This document shows, piece after piece, positions 32,820-45,114 of a DNA stretch of 64,000 nucleotides. Every line of letters starts with the position of its first letter. Within the stretch, counting starts at the first letter, position 1. The position numbers and the translations under genes are program-made. Location: contig OY740768.1 of NCBI GenBank assembly GCA_963513935.1, positions 42,216,368 to 42,280,367 on the forward strand, in the 5' to 3' direction. This DNA is from Aphrophora alni. Lineage: Eukaryota; Arthropoda; Insecta; Hemiptera; Aphrophoridae. The notes beneath the pieces are model-generated. The model was not told the origin of the DNA, made no database searches, and saw only the letters and a list, made by a program, of their open reading frames with translations.

Positions 32820-34455
32820 TAAAATCTGGTTGTTGGGTTTCGATTTATTGGTTTTATGTTAAGGAGTTTTGTATGCTCTATTTTTGTCAAGGCGATGATG
32901 ATTGCAATAATTTTTCATCATAAAAACAAAATACACGTTTTCTACATAGTTGGGGCTATTTATTAATCAGTATAATTAATTACTTAAAGTTTCTTTTTAG
33001 ACTTACTGTAGTTGACATTTTATAATTCGATTCTTTATAAAACTGAATATTATATGTATGTACTCTTTGGTGGTTTATGTTATTTTACTCTTAAGATAAA
33101 ATATAACCTGAATAGTAATAAATCATTTTGCATGACTATTTGGCTACCATTCTCTAAGTTCAACAAAGTAAAAACTTGGCAAGTATCTAGGTTACTTAAA
33201 AACACATCATCATCAAAACTAACCTTCAATATTTACTTAAGTTTATTTTTAGTACTTGAATTTTCCATAACCTTTCCGTGTTACTTAAAACTTGTTTTAT
33301 CCTCTTGATAAATTTTGAATCTATGACCAGATGATAGTTTGACATTTAGTATAAACATCATTTATAATCGTTGTAGTTTTTACAATGGTAAAACATCTGT
33401 TTGATACGTTATAAACTGCAAAGTTTTTTATGATTACTATATGTACTATTAATACTGTGCTTATAGAGGTATTCTTTAAAATTTATTGAACTTCCTACAA
33501 TTTAAACACTAACGGATAATTTTTACGATGTCTACAGACGTAGGACTATCGTTTGCAACATTCATTTTTATTCCTCTTGGCGTAAATTTGTCAATTTAGT
33601 CATTAGATCATTAACTGTTTTTATATATACATTCAGTTGTAATATTGTAAATAGTATTTATGAAGCTATTAGTTTAGTTTTAGATGGTTCTAGTCAGTCA
33701 TCAAGGTTATCAACAATATCCATTGTATACAAATTTCTTAAAAGCAATTTTTTTATTTCAATCACATAACATTTTCTGTATATAAATAGTATTTAACTAA
33801 CCATTTAATTAAGTGTAATTATGGTTTTATATTAATCTCCATTCATAAATGTTTTTATCATTTCTTCACTGATAAAATTAGGATTTTGCTCTTTTGTAAC
33901 ATCTTTGCTTCAGTTCTAACCTAACCTAACCTGATATGTAAAAAAACCAATTCATTTATTTACTCAAACTAAATTAATTAAAGAAATTAAATTATCTATT
34001 TTAATTAATCTATTATTAAATAAAACGTAAAACTTGAAAAAACTATATAAAAAACTATATAAAATTTTTATCTCAGGCAAGCAAAAAATGTAGTGATACT
34101 AAAAGCAATTATGTAATTAGTTAACTTTATTTAATTGTAATTTTGAACTGATAATCTAAATATAAAATCTACGACCTTTCTTGCGTATTACTTTAGTGTC
34201 TGGATTATGAAACCTATAATGTAACGTCCTTAAAGATTTTTGGATATTTACACATTACTTGAAGTCTGTGTAGACCTCGTTATATTTTATTAGATTTAAT
34301 AAATCAGTATTAAAAATACCACACTTTATCTACATCAACTCAAAATACTGCTCACAGGCAAAAACAATAAAAGATAAATGCTTCAACCGTGGGTTGTGAT
34401 TGTGATGTACCATTTATTGGAATCATAGTGGTAGTAATTATTTTACCGTACCCGT
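32820..34455. other. No gene seen
   Basis: AT-rich; a 98-codon plus frame at 33012-33308 has no domain. CTAACCTAACCTAACCT at 33916-33932 is a second short insect-telomere-like run. Confidence 0.5.
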
Positions 34456-34458
34456 CAA

Positions 34459-36240
34459 TGCATGATTATTATTATTATTTTGGATGGAAGAGGGTTTTAA
34501 CCCCTCCCCCTAGAGACTTCAGGCTATAAGACTTTTCGTGTACTTCTTATTCTTGATTAGCTTATTTCTATGTCTTTGATTAAGGACAGGATTGTCCTAG
34601 CTAGGTTGGTTGTTGCAAAGATCAGTTATCTTCTACGTCCTAAAGCTTCGCACTTATATAATCTGCAGTTTCTAGTTGCTAATAGTATAGTCTGTATTTC
34701 AGGTTTCCTTAGAATAATCCCATAGTATTAAGATGCTTCTTGAAAGTGCCATGGCATAATACAATGCTTAATATTTTTCTCAGGTTTCGTTTACTTTGTG
34801 ATGGGACGAACTTAAAGAGTTTCAGAACGGGTTGGACCAGTGATCTGTAAAGTTTTCCCGTGGAGTATTTTGTCCATCGTTCCATAATTTTAAGTTTAGC
34901 CATTGCTTATAGACTATCTTTTGCTACGGCTACGGCTTAAGTTATTCCGCATTCGGGTTCTGGACCAATGAAGGATTTATAGGATCCATATTTTGTTAGT
35001 TTATCCACCTTTTCGTTAGCTTCGTAGCCTCTGTGACCTGGTATCCAGCCAAGTGTTACCTTCTTTTAGGTTAACTTAGGGTCGGTGACAATCCAACTAG
35101 GGATGAATAATGTTTCTGTCTGTAAAGACAATAAAGCACATTGACTGTCCGACCTGATAATGATGTTGGTATATTCTTTTGCTAGGCACAATTTTGCGCA
35201 TTCCAATATTATCATAACTTCTGCTTGGAATACAGTTGCGTATTTTCTCAAAGCTATACTTATATTTTCTTTGGTTGTTTTCCATATATTCCCGCACCTG
35301 CACCGAAGTTAGTACGAGATCCATCATTATAGTATTGGAGACCAGTTTCTGTCAATATCTATTCACCCTTGAATGTTAACTTCAAATGGTATAGTCCAAG
35401 AGGTTTTATTACTGATGTAATCACTTCTCGTAGTAAGTACGTGATTATACGATTTGTGTTTTCGAATAATGCCGTGTTCTTTTTACCAACGGTTTCCTTT
35501 CCACATTCCAGACTATTCCATTCTGTATGCCGCTGTACTTACCTCAGCTATTATACTAAGGTCTAGTGGAGCTATTCTTAATAGAATTTCTATTACTACT
35601 GTAGTTGTACTTCTAAAAGGCAGGCTAACCTTTGTAGACTAGTTAACCTACGCCTAGTGACATCTAGAAGTGTTCTTCTCCACCACAATAGGGCGCTATT
35701 CTGTATCTGAGGTATAATTACCATAACAAAAAGCCATTTGGTCATAGCTGGACGGAGACCACAATTCTTTTCAAGAATTTGCTTACAAACCATAAGTGGT
35801 CTGATTGATTTCTGCAGAATTTAAATTTCATGTTTAATCCAGGTGAGTCTTCTATCCAGTATAACAACTAGATATTTTACTTCAACTGAGAGCTCTATGT
35901 TGGTATTTACTATACTTACCTTGATTTTGTCTATTTTAATGTTTCTTATGAAGGTTATGTAGGAAGTCTTATCCGTGTTAATGGTAAGACACTCTTTCCT
36001 ACTCCAGTCTTCGATCTTCTTTAATGCTGCATTTATTAATTCTGTAAGAACATATAAGAATTTACCTCTTATTAACACAACTATGTCATCAGAATAACTT
36101 TGTGTATAAATACCTAATACTTACTTCAGTTATTAGGGGGTCAACTTCCACGATCCACAGCATCGTTGACGGAATTTCTCCTTGTGGAGTATCTCTCACG
36201 GCTGTCGTATCTAATATCTCTCCATACTGAGTTGCAAGGA
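34459..36240 (-). pseudogene. LINE with RT and RNase H, 5' truncated and decayed
   Basis: Minus strand, 5' to 3': RDTPQGEIPSTMLWIVEVDP (motif B region, about 36140-36200), SDDIVVLIRGKFL (catalytic YADD box, here YSDD, about 36050-36090), ALKKIEDWSRKECLTINTDK and YLVVILDRRLTW (35821-36060), WWRRTLLDVTRRRLTSLQRL (35600-35700). The RNase H domain follows: YNDGSRTNFGAG, FQAEVMIILECA, RSDSQCALL and GWIPGHRGYEANEKVDKL (about 35010-35340), in which all four acidic residues can still be read. LRKILSIVLCHGTFKKHL (34709-34800) corresponds to the end block before the C-terminal zinc knuckle, which is eroded. It ends in an AAT-repeat tail (34459-34473), typical of LINE 3' ends. Stops and frameshifts are numerous. 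Confidence 0.88.
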
Positions 36241-36244
36241 TTAA

Positions 36245-38595
36245 TTCTTAGCATTAAATCTAACAAATTTGTTAATAGTGTTTTCTACCCCTTATTATTA
36301 ACTGTCGCAATGATTAATTGATAAGCAGTATTAAACTATGCGTTATATTTAGAACATAGGAAGATATACATATTGGTAGAAACGCTTTGGAACCCGTCAA
36401 TGTATATACATTTTGGAATTGTGATTGCTGTATCTGAAAAAAAGTCTTCTTCCCTTTGTTGGAACTCTGTGATTTGTAGTTCAATCGTTGGAAAAACTCC
36501 GACTATTATTTTTATTTTGTATTGGGATGGGCTATACGTCCCTATAGTTAGGTTTTTCTACCCACCATCTCATTCAAAGAACAATATTGTAATTAATTAT
36601 AATAATTATAGTACCGCTTCCTAAGCCTACCTGTCCTTTTGACAATCCTCAAAAGATCAGGAAAGGCGTCCACATTTTTAATAGTAGGATTTCCATTTAC
36701 AGAGTGAGGAATTGGTGCATTCCATACACTGTTTTGATAATGTTTGAAATAAATTTTTTTTTTGCTACCAAATATTATTACTCTATAAAATTGTGTTTAT
36801 TTTTATATCCAAATCGTTTGGGTTTATAATAGTCACACTTCTGTAAGAACATTTTTAATTTTTGTTCATTTCCTTAAATAATTTTGAATATAACTTAGAA
36901 CCATCAACGTCTATTCAAAATATTTTTAGTTGTTAATAGTTTAACATATCCATATACTGGCTGCAAATGGGAAATTTGAGATAATTATTATACGTCATTG
37001 GGTGAGATTCTAAAACTTACATAAGATGTTAAGAATACGACAGAAATTAAACCGTACGTAATTATAGTACACCTTCTACGGCACTTATAATACACCTTCT
37101 ACGATACTTATAGTACACCTTCTACGGTACTTATTATAATTCATTTTCAAGACACTTTTGTGTCTTATACAATGTGTATAAAGTGACACGTTCTTTTCGT
37201 GATAAATAAATAATACAACACCACGATACATAAACTTTTAAGTTCTTCTAAATATTTTACAATTTCTTTTAGCATGCTATAACCTAGGTATACAGGCTCC
37301 AGTGATATACTCACATTACCTAACAATTCGATTTTATAGCTGAAGTTTAAAAAGTCAGACTCTTCTCCTATAAGGCGCTTGTTTCTATTGTATTAATTTA
37401 TAAATAATGATTACAAGCGACCTTGCTACTTATTCGTATTTACTTCAAAAACAAATTCATTAACTACTAAACATTATGGAAGCTTCTTAATTTATTTATT
37501 TATTTTTTATATTTTCATATGAAATAACGAAATTACAAAGATTTTATGTAAAGAATTAAAGTACATAAAACTTAAATTGTCGATATCTTTTCGTCTTGAA
37601 GATATAAATATAATATTTTAAAATTTTCCTTGTTTTTAGTTTTAGATTAGCGGGAATTCCTATGCCAAAAGATAGTCTATCAACTGGTTTAGTGATTTCC
37701 TTGTTTTGTGGGATTTATGTTTTATTGTCAACAAACTAACAGAGAGAGAAAAGAGAGATATCAAACAAAAGACAACATATTTAACGCCCCACTTATCAAT
37801 TAATAAAACAATTTGAAAGAGAAAGGCATATTTGAGGAGTACCAACTAAATTATAAATTCCTAGGCATATTAAATATCACATGGAAACATAAAGGGAGAC
37901 GAAGAAACAGAGAAAACTAATTGAGTAGTGTTAACTATGACTAAGACAAATATTTTAAAACTTATGTACCAGTTATGTAAGACAAACTATTTAAGAACAT
38001 ACCTATCCAGAGCGTGAGAGCTATTTGGGAAATATGTATATAGAGATAAACTATTTAAAATATTCAAGAGAACATAAATAGATGTTGCACATCAAAGGTG
38101 AGTGATTGAAAGCACGCGTGACTAAACACAAAGTACGCGTGGTGTACAAAGTAAAGAGAGTTTGAACATGTAATTAGCTGAAGACGAATGTCAACTGTAT
38201 GTAACATTACACTTCCTGTCAGAATCTTTATGTATTACGAACATCAAAAGTGCAATATGAAAAGTAACACAAGTGATTGACAGGATGAATTTTGTCAACA
38301 CTATGTCAGTTCTACAATTACAGATGTGCCCACATTTTTCAGTAGGAAAGAAGAGTGCCAACATTTAAAATTAACAAACGTTTATGATCTCAATAATGAA
38401 GGAAATGTAAAGTTTTATAAAAAAAGAAATAACAAGTTTGATAAAATAGCTGCCATTTTTTACTCTTGATAATTTTTACTCATTAGATGACGTATCTAAT
38501 GTGTCATGGTTTAAGAGTTTGAATACGATAACTCGAAAAAATACATTGATAACCTTTTGTTTCATACCATAAATAACTAATTTCAAAGAATTACT
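36245..38595. other. No gene seen apart from a small tandem repeat
   Basis: AT-rich with frequent stops. The 83-codon frame at 36373-36624 lies beside the LINE and has no domain. A more open stretch near 38290-38460 follows CCCACATTTTTCAG and reads partly NVYDLNNEGNVKFYKKRNNK; it was not identified. Confidence 0.4.
37062..37130. repeat. Three tandem copies of a 23-bp unit
   Basis: The unit contains TACACCTTCTACG followed by G/A, C/T, AC and TTATA; three copies follow one another with single-base differences. Confidence 0.9.
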
Positions 38596-38599
38596 AATT

Positions 38600-38900
38600 A
38601 ACTTGTAAAAGTTTGATTAATTAGCTTGTTAAATAAAATATATTATTTTTAACAAAAACCCACTTGGATTCATTGCGGCAAATATACAGAAAACGCATTG
38701 CTACACGTGAATAATAATGCATTCATTGCTAGTCTTTTTGTTGGCATAACTAAAGCTGTCGACACTGTTCATCATGTTATTACTGCAGACATTATGGAAT
38801 ATTGGAATAAGGGGTGTAGTTTTCGAGTCATTTCCTATTTAGAATGAATTTCCACGGCTTAGTCTGTATTTCAAATTAATGACGTTTAGGAATGTTGTTA
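38600..38900 (+). pseudogene. LINE reverse transcriptase fragment (Jockey/CR1-like)
   Basis: The plus strand reads NKNPLGFIAAKYTENALLHV, then FIASLFVGITKAVDTVHHVI and then ADIMEYWNKGCSFRVISYLE before a stop. This fits the fingers and palm of Jockey/CR1-type enzymes: QFGFRxGxSTExALL, FxDxxKAFDTVxHxIL, and xxGIRGxxxxWFxSYL. The first aspartate of the FxD motif is glycine here (FVGITKA), so the active site is lost. Only about 300 bp survive. It lies 270 bp from the LINE at 39168-40786 but on the opposite strand, so it is a separate insertion. Confidence 0.8.
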
Positions 38901-39154
38901 CGGGGGTGGAATAGACAGTAAGGGAATGTAAAGTAAGAGATATTAAAACAATTGTACAATGTCTATAAAATGAAATTATATTTCAAAAATATATATTTTA
39001 ATTTATTCTCAACTGTTACTAATAAATATGATATTGTCAAAACTTGGCCATACATAAAAATTCTTCTAGAGTTCAATAAATCAAACCATTTAAGTTACAA
39101 CAGATTTTATATTATTGGTGGAGCAATTTAAAGTATGCAATGAACTCAGTTCTT

Positions 39155-39167
39155 CCAATTTAATCAT
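39155..39167. repeat. Target-site duplication, 3' side of LINE
   Basis: CCAATTTAATCAT, identical to 40787-40799. The pair brackets the LINE exactly and defines its boundaries. Confidence 0.85.
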
Positions 39168-40786
39168 ATTTGCTTTACTTTACTTTATCCAACGCCATCC
39201 GTCCTCGGCAGTTCGGCCATTAGACGACGAGCCTCCCAGTAGCGTGTTGCGATGTCATCGGGCATGTTCGTGAGGCTGGGGCATATCATAAGGTGAAGGG
39301 CGTCCATTCGGGAGGACTGGCAGAGAGGACAGCAGTCATTTGGGGCCAGGCCGATTCTGTGCAGATGGGCCTGAAGGTAGTCGTGCCCAGTCGTTGTTCT
39401 AAAGAGAGCAACGGCAGTGGATCTCTCCAGTCGTCTTGATATTGGCGAGACATTCCCAGGTCTTCCCCATACTTTTCTCCTTCAGGTAATTGGTGGTAAA
39501 CCTGTTTATGTTGGTCGTGATTTTGTTGTTTGCTGCTCTGAGAGTTGTGGGGTTGTTAGGTTGGGTGGATTCAGCGCCTTGCTTGGCTAAGTTGACAGCT
39601 CGCTCGTTTCCCGGAATTCCGACGTGGCTTGGGACCCACTGCAACGTTATTGTCCATTCAGAGCTGATGAGTTCTGTAAGCTGTCCACGGCACGGGACGG
39701 TGCGGAGGCAATCAGTGGGGCTGTCGCTGATCAACGCTAAAATTGCTGCCTGAGAGTCAATGAAAAACTGCATTTTGAGCTGGTAGGGTTAGTGTACGTA
39801 GAGTTGTAGCAGCTTCGTAGATGGCGCGTACTTCTCCGTCGTAGTTGGTAGAATGTAGCCCCGCAGCAGTGAACCCTTCAAATAGTCGACAGTGCCATTC
39901 AGCTCCAACTCCTTTAACTTCTAAGTGGGAGCCATCCGTGTAGATGTGAAGCCACTTATGCGATGGGTAGGATGTGTGTATTGTATGTAGTGCCCATGTC
40001 TTGAGGATTAGACTCTGCTTTGCTGAGGCTTGTGTTTTGTAGGTTTATGCTAGTTTTTGGTAGAGCTGATGTCACCGAAGTGAAGTGTTAAAAGGGGGGC
40101 GGCGTTGCCCGTCGAGATTTGATACTTTTGCAATAGAGTGTCTGCAGGGGTTAGCGGTGACGTTTGGGTTTTTAAACGTTGTGTTGGGACCTGGTAGGTC
40201 CTCCGGTACGCAGCGTCTGTTCTTTTTTCCTCTTTCCCAGAATTTAAGATTGTATTTGTCTCTTCTGGCCTCCAGAGGTTCAATGCCGGTTTGCAGCTGC
40301 ATAGCCGTGATAGTGGTTGATGTTGCTCCACCGGTGATGGTCCTTAGTGCATTGTTTTGCACAGTATCTAACTTAGCTAAACTTGTGCTGCTGGCTAGAG
40401 AGAGTACTTCGCAGCCATATTCCATCACTGGTCTGACATATGATTTGTAAGAAGTCGCCAGGACGTCTTGGGTAGCTCCCCATGGCGGTCAATCTCGTAA
40501 GTAGATTTTTGCGTTTCTGTGCTTTTTCGGCTGTAGCCTTGATGTGATCGTTGTAGGTCAGCTTAACGTCTAAGTAAATTCAAAGTTATTTGGAGAGTGA
40601 CGTTTGTTGGAGCGGGGTACCCTTGTATATTAGGCTGATGAGATGCTTTTTCGTGGACAAGGTGAATAATTGCGCCACAGTCTTATCTGCGCTCACTTCC
40701 ATCTTATTTGTGTTTTCTCATTGCTCCAGGACTCTAAGCGCCTTATTGAAGGCTTCTTCGAGAGATTTGGTATTTCTGTTTGTGGC
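39168..40786 (-). mobile_element. 5'-truncated LINE insertion with 13-bp target duplication
   Basis: The insertion is 1619 bp, flanked by identical 13-bp direct repeats. On its minus-strand 3' end it carries a short tail of AAAGT units (39171-39187). The 5' end starts inside the reverse transcriptase coding region, the usual result of incomplete target-primed reverse transcription. Perfect target duplications and a largely readable frame make it the youngest LINE in the window. Confidence 0.88.
39190..40780 (-). pseudogene. LINE RT C-terminus plus RNase H (disrupted)
   Basis: From its 5' end: NTKSLEEAFNKALRVLEQ, a TGA stop where W is expected, KMEVSADKTVAQLF, LDVKLTYNDHIKATAEKAQK, then after a frameshift MEYGCEVLSLASSTSLAKLD and ALRTITGGATSTTITAMQLQ, the end of the thumb region. 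RNase H follows: YTDGSHLEVKG (about 39930), NYDGEVRAIYEA (about 39840), FIDSQAAILALI (about 39750) and WVPSHVGIPGNERA (about 39620). The first three catalytic acids are kept; the fourth, in GNERAD, is V. The C-terminal zinc-binding block CCPLCQSSRMDALHLMICPS (about 39285-39345) is intact, and the frame ends near 39190. At least three frameshifts and three stops, so non-functional. Confidence 0.92.
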
Positions 40787-40799
40787 CCAATTTAATCAT
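40787..40799. repeat. Target-site duplication, 5' side of LINE
   Basis: CCAATTTAATCAT, identical to 39155-39167. Confidence 0.85.
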
Positions 40800-40984
40800 T
40801 AAATCCAATTCAATTCAAATACATATTCGTTCATTACTTGTTATTTAAAATTTTTATTATTAATTATAGAAGACAATTCCTATTTATACTAGAGTGGACT
40901 GTGGTGGAACAGTAGGCATAAAGTCAACATAAAATAACGTATAAACATTTAAAATATGTAGTTGTATTTTTGTACGTATTGAAT

Positions 40985-41660
40985 TATTTCAATAATAATT
41001 GCAAGCAGTCTGGTTCTGCATTTAAGCGGTTTCTGTATTTTGTTTTAGTAGCTTTGAATGCCAAGAATCCCGCTTTATAGAGATATGTAGTTCAGAAAGG
41101 CAGATGTATTAATTTTGCTTTGTGAGACAAGATTTTGAATTCATCTTGTAAACGCAGCAAAAACGCCGATCATTTTGGTTTTGAAACGTGATCCTTAGTT
41201 CGCTGTGACCACGTATTCATCTGAGTTTAAGCGGGTTGGTTTTTGTTCATGCTGATTACATTCAATCCCCATTTACAATAATCAAGAACCTTCTCTAGAA
41301 CTGTCTCAAAATAATGTTCAAACGAGTTTTAAAGTTTTGAGATGCGCCTCTTTATTTTTCTGTATTTTTCTTCTTGATTCTTGATGTTATTTTCAACCAA
41401 TAAGCTTTTCCACACACTCTAATCTATCCATAAGTTTCCACTTATAAGAATATACTTGTTGGTATTTCTTTCGAAAACAAAACAAACAAAAATGTGGCAG
41501 TTTTTCCTTGTCATTCATTACGATACATTCATTATGTTTATATTACTATAAATGTCAGCCAAATGCTCCAAGTTGCACATCCAGTCTTCATCTTTTAAAA
41601 GTGTCACTTGAGCACTTAAAGCACAACTCTAGCATCACACTAATACTTTCTAGGTAACAG
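40985..41660 (-). pseudogene. hAT-superfamily transposase relic (ZBED5-like)
   Basis: Minus strand, in order: VTLLKDEDWMCNLEHLADIY and SNINIMNVS (about 41540-41625), corresponding to the FLxDxxWLxxLAYLADIFxxLNxLNxSLQG block; HLKTLKLV, DSSREGS (about 41290-41345), like xHLxxLxxxFxxYF; and LLRLQDEFKILSHKAKLIHL, PF, stop, TTYLYKAGFLAFKATKTKYR, NRLNAEPDCLQLL (40990-41165). The last block is the hAT C-terminal dimerisation region, where the family has LLPFxTTYLCExGFSA followed by K-x-R-N-R-L. It is clearly recognisable, with one stop. Frameshifts break the middle. The N-terminal zinc finger and terminal inverted repeats are not visible. Its 3' end lies about 190 bp from the LINE. Confidence 0.85.
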
Positions 41661-41664
41661 TATG

Positions 41665-44600
41665 GTGTGATCCAAGGAATAGAGCTGTCATGACATCTAC
41701 AAATATATCGGAAGAAAATTTCCCTTCATTTATACCATCGTAAATTAGGCTCACGTTTGAAACAAACGTCATTCGTATCAATTTATCTCTGAAACCAAAT
41801 TAATTCTTACTAAATAATTTATTTGTTCTCATGATGCTTACAAAATCTCACAACTTTTCTGCTTTTTCAAAATATTGAAAGTAACATGATTAGGTTATAT
41901 AGTGGCTGAGATCCATTCAATATTCTTATAAATTGATGTAATTATTGTTTTTAAAAAATTACTTGATGTTCCAAATAAATTAAATAAATACATGAGTGCC
42001 TAAAATTTGTTCTAAAATGTTTTGATAATAACCGGTGTTATTTTATCACACACCTTTTCTATTCTACAGCAAACTGAATATTCCCTTTATTTCAACGTTC
42101 GTGATTGAATCAAAATACAAAAAGCAAGTAATAAAATTTAATTTCAATAATTTTTCACGTTTTTCTCTGAAAGATGGTACACGCATGATATTTAACTTTT
42201 AATAAGATTTGAAGTTTTGTACAGAAAATATAATTTCTATTTGTAACTTTTGTTAACTATTATTATCTTTAAAAACAATATTTTCGTTTTTGATTGTTTC
42301 TTTATCACTTAGTAGTTCTTTCGTGGTTTTCCAAAATTGCTTTGAGTCTTGTTTACTTCCTAATAAATGTGTCATTTAGCTTAATTGTATAAATGATTAG
42401 TGAATTTTTTAAATTTATATGTAGATATTAAATATTTATTATTAGTATGCTTTAAATATTTGTTACAGGTTAGTTTCCTTATATATCATTTCTAAAAACT
42501 TGTTATCTATTCATAATTTTAGGTTTTTTTTGTATCTGCTTCCAACTTTAGAAGATAAGAATTTGAAACAATAGTATGAACTGAAATACAAAATATGCTT
42601 AAGGCAGAATGACAGCCGTGTTAATTGAAAAAATGGATCCCATTTAATAATTTAAAATTTGTTCATACTCTTAAGTATTTCTCTATATGTAGATTTGATT
42701 CTTTCTACTTTAAAAACTTTAAATTTAACAACATCACAATTATTTTATTATATTTTATATTTAAGTCACCCAGCTCTTTAAATAAAATTACCTTTGCCCT
42801 ATCTGAAGTCAGGCTAATTAGAACTAAAACATACAAAGGAATAAACTAAATGATAGTCATTTACGTGTTTTCTTTTTCTAAACCTACTTAAAAAATAACT
42901 AGGTATTCTATAATGATAAAAGAAATATTTAAAAATCTAAAACATTCATAAACAGCCGTATGAACGCAAGTAGTAAACACATCTATCATTCAACAATGGA
43001 ATGATTATCGCATTTTTTCTTTTATTTCATGAAATCTTCATACATATTTGGAAGTTTTGCGTCGATCTCAATATTTTAAGGTATACTCTACCACCACACA
43101 GCGGCTTGAAACTAAAACCACTTACAATTACTACTTCTGAAGTAACTTTAAATTAGATTTTAACAATGTAACAACTTTGAAATAGTTGAAATTTATATTC
43201 ATTCAACCAATTTTAATCAAATGTTGAGTATAACCTGACCATATAACATACCTAAATTGAAAAGTAAATATCGATCGAGATGTTTTTAATTCTTATAACC
43301 TAAACTCATTGTTGTGGTTGCTATAGTGATTTTGTTATTTGTTTACTTACCTTTGTAATGAGATACTGGTGGAAAAACCTTTACTATATTTGAGGAATTT
43401 TAAACAATATTTTATTACAAAATTGCACAAAACTTAAATACAGTATATCTATAAATAGCTATGAAAATATATTTAAAATAGGAAAACCATAATGACTCAT
43501 TTAAAGTAAATGTTGGAAATAGCCTCCTCATACATTCAAACATAACTGTACTTCATGTGTTCATATAATTATGAAAAATATGTTTACAATAATATTTTTT
43601 ATTTCCTTCAAGAAGGACAAGTGTTCTTGGATGATCTGCATAGACACTGGCCGTTAAAAAACCTCAAAGATATTGTTTAGAAGAACGAAATAATTCGGTT
43701 TTCAAGAAACGGGCTATGCAAACTATTGAAGCACTTAATGTAATGCAAGTTGTATTATCTTGTTGGAAGTATCATTGAGTCAGCTCAGTAACACCAAGTT
43801 GTTTCGCCAATTCTAATAACTTTCTTGTTAAGATTTATTAAAACAAATTATAGCTCCAATTATTTTAACGTCAGATATTACGCAAACACACCAATCTTGT
43901 CGAAATGTAGTGAACGTTGATTATTACATTTGTATTTTTCGATCGCCCAGTATCTCGAGTTTTGTGAATTGACATATATAAACAAGTGAAACCATCCCCA
44001 ACTATAAACCATATGGTGTAAAGACTGTGTGGCAGCAATCTTTTATGAGCCTAGAACCGTTGAAAATACCAAAATCAGTTATTCAGTTATTGTATTCGAT
44101 GAACATTGTAGGACACTAATTTTATTTTTGGCAGATATTTGGTATGTCCCATAAAATGAACAAGTCTCTTGACTTAGTCGTCGAATATTCTGTAGAGAAC
44201 GTAAAAAGAGGATTTAGAATATTATCAAAAAGTTCCTGGCGTAAGCTATTTATCTTCTTTCCATTTTACTGAGGAGGGATAAATTATTTCTAGTCTCGGT
44301 GTGATCGATAACATTGTTGGCTTCCTGAAACATTACGAACACCAAACTAAATCCAAAATGGCTATTTGGGAGTATTCATCGAGTTTTTAATTAAGTAGGT
44401 TTTTGCCATAGAAATACGATGCACAAATATATACCGCATACTTTCCAATTAATAACCTCTACAAAAATAAATAAACAAATAACACATATATCACCATTGG
44501 AACTGCGAAATTGACATCAGCTGTTTTGAAACTCATAGAGCTTTCCTATAGATTTGATTCATTTTTATGTAATTCGTGTGTTTAATAAAGGTTTAATGTT

Positions 44601-44690
44601 AAATTAAACTGTTTCTCACAATCATAACTAATTAACATACTCCAAAAATTGATTTATAAACGAATTAAAATATCAAAATTAATATTCAGC
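41665..44690. other. No gene seen
   Basis: AT-rich with stops in all frames. The first 130 bp may be eroded hAT sequence. A 74-codon frame at 42625-42849 is lysine- and phenylalanine-rich and looks like chance. Confidence 0.5.
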
Positions 44691-44706
44691 TGGAACTCTT
44701 AAAGAT

Positions 44707-45111
44707 ATGCTTTTCGTACGTAAAATTTTAGGAATTAATTGGCCACAGGAAATTAATTTTTTTTCCATAAACGAATATCTAGGCGTAATTAAAATGCGTA
44801 GTAGTTTACTATCGTTATCATACTTGACTCGGAGAAACGACCTTACAACGTTATTTGATTATGCAATCAGTTATAACACAACAGCGCGTGCGTGTCAAAC
44901 TGTTGGTTGCGAAATCATCATATCTATTCCTACACGTGGTGATGTTTCGGTTGAATGTTTGTTTACATTAGGTCACTATCTGTTAGACACGAATATTTGT
45001 CTTCGTGAGAATTACACGCTTCTCGCGATAGCAAACGAATGTATAGTCGCGAATGTTAACACTAATGTTTTACTAAAAACTGTTACCGTTATTATGTTAA
45101 TGTATTGCTAA
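44707..45111 (+). CDS. Unidentified 134-codon open frame
   Basis: This is the longest frame in the window that is neither a repeat nor a recognised relic. It starts MLFVRKILGINWPQEINFFS and ends TVTVIMLMYC; an in-frame stop lies at 44680, and ATTCAG at 44684-44689 could act as a weak acceptor. GC and CG dinucleotides are richer than in the flanks (for example GCGCGTGCGTG near 44883). The C-terminal 20 residues are hydrophobic, like a membrane segment; six cysteines are scattered through it. No family recognised. It could be a chance frame, a terminal exon, or an unknown transposon product. Confidence 0.2.
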   Translation: MLFVRKILGINWPQEINFFSINEYLGVIKMRSSLLSLSYLTRRNDLTTLFDYAISYNTTARACQTVGCEIIISIPTRGDVSVECLFTLGHYLLDTNICLRENYTLLAIANECIVANVNTNVLLKTVTVIMLMYC

Positions 45112-45114
45112 TTT

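Noticed and set aside
31435..33932. Interstitial telomere arrays (CCTAA runs)
   Set aside because: Only about three units each; too short to be more than chance or minor slippage.
39490..40450. Plus-strand frames of 87 and 121 codons
   Set aside because: They are antisense to the LINE RNase H and RT regions.
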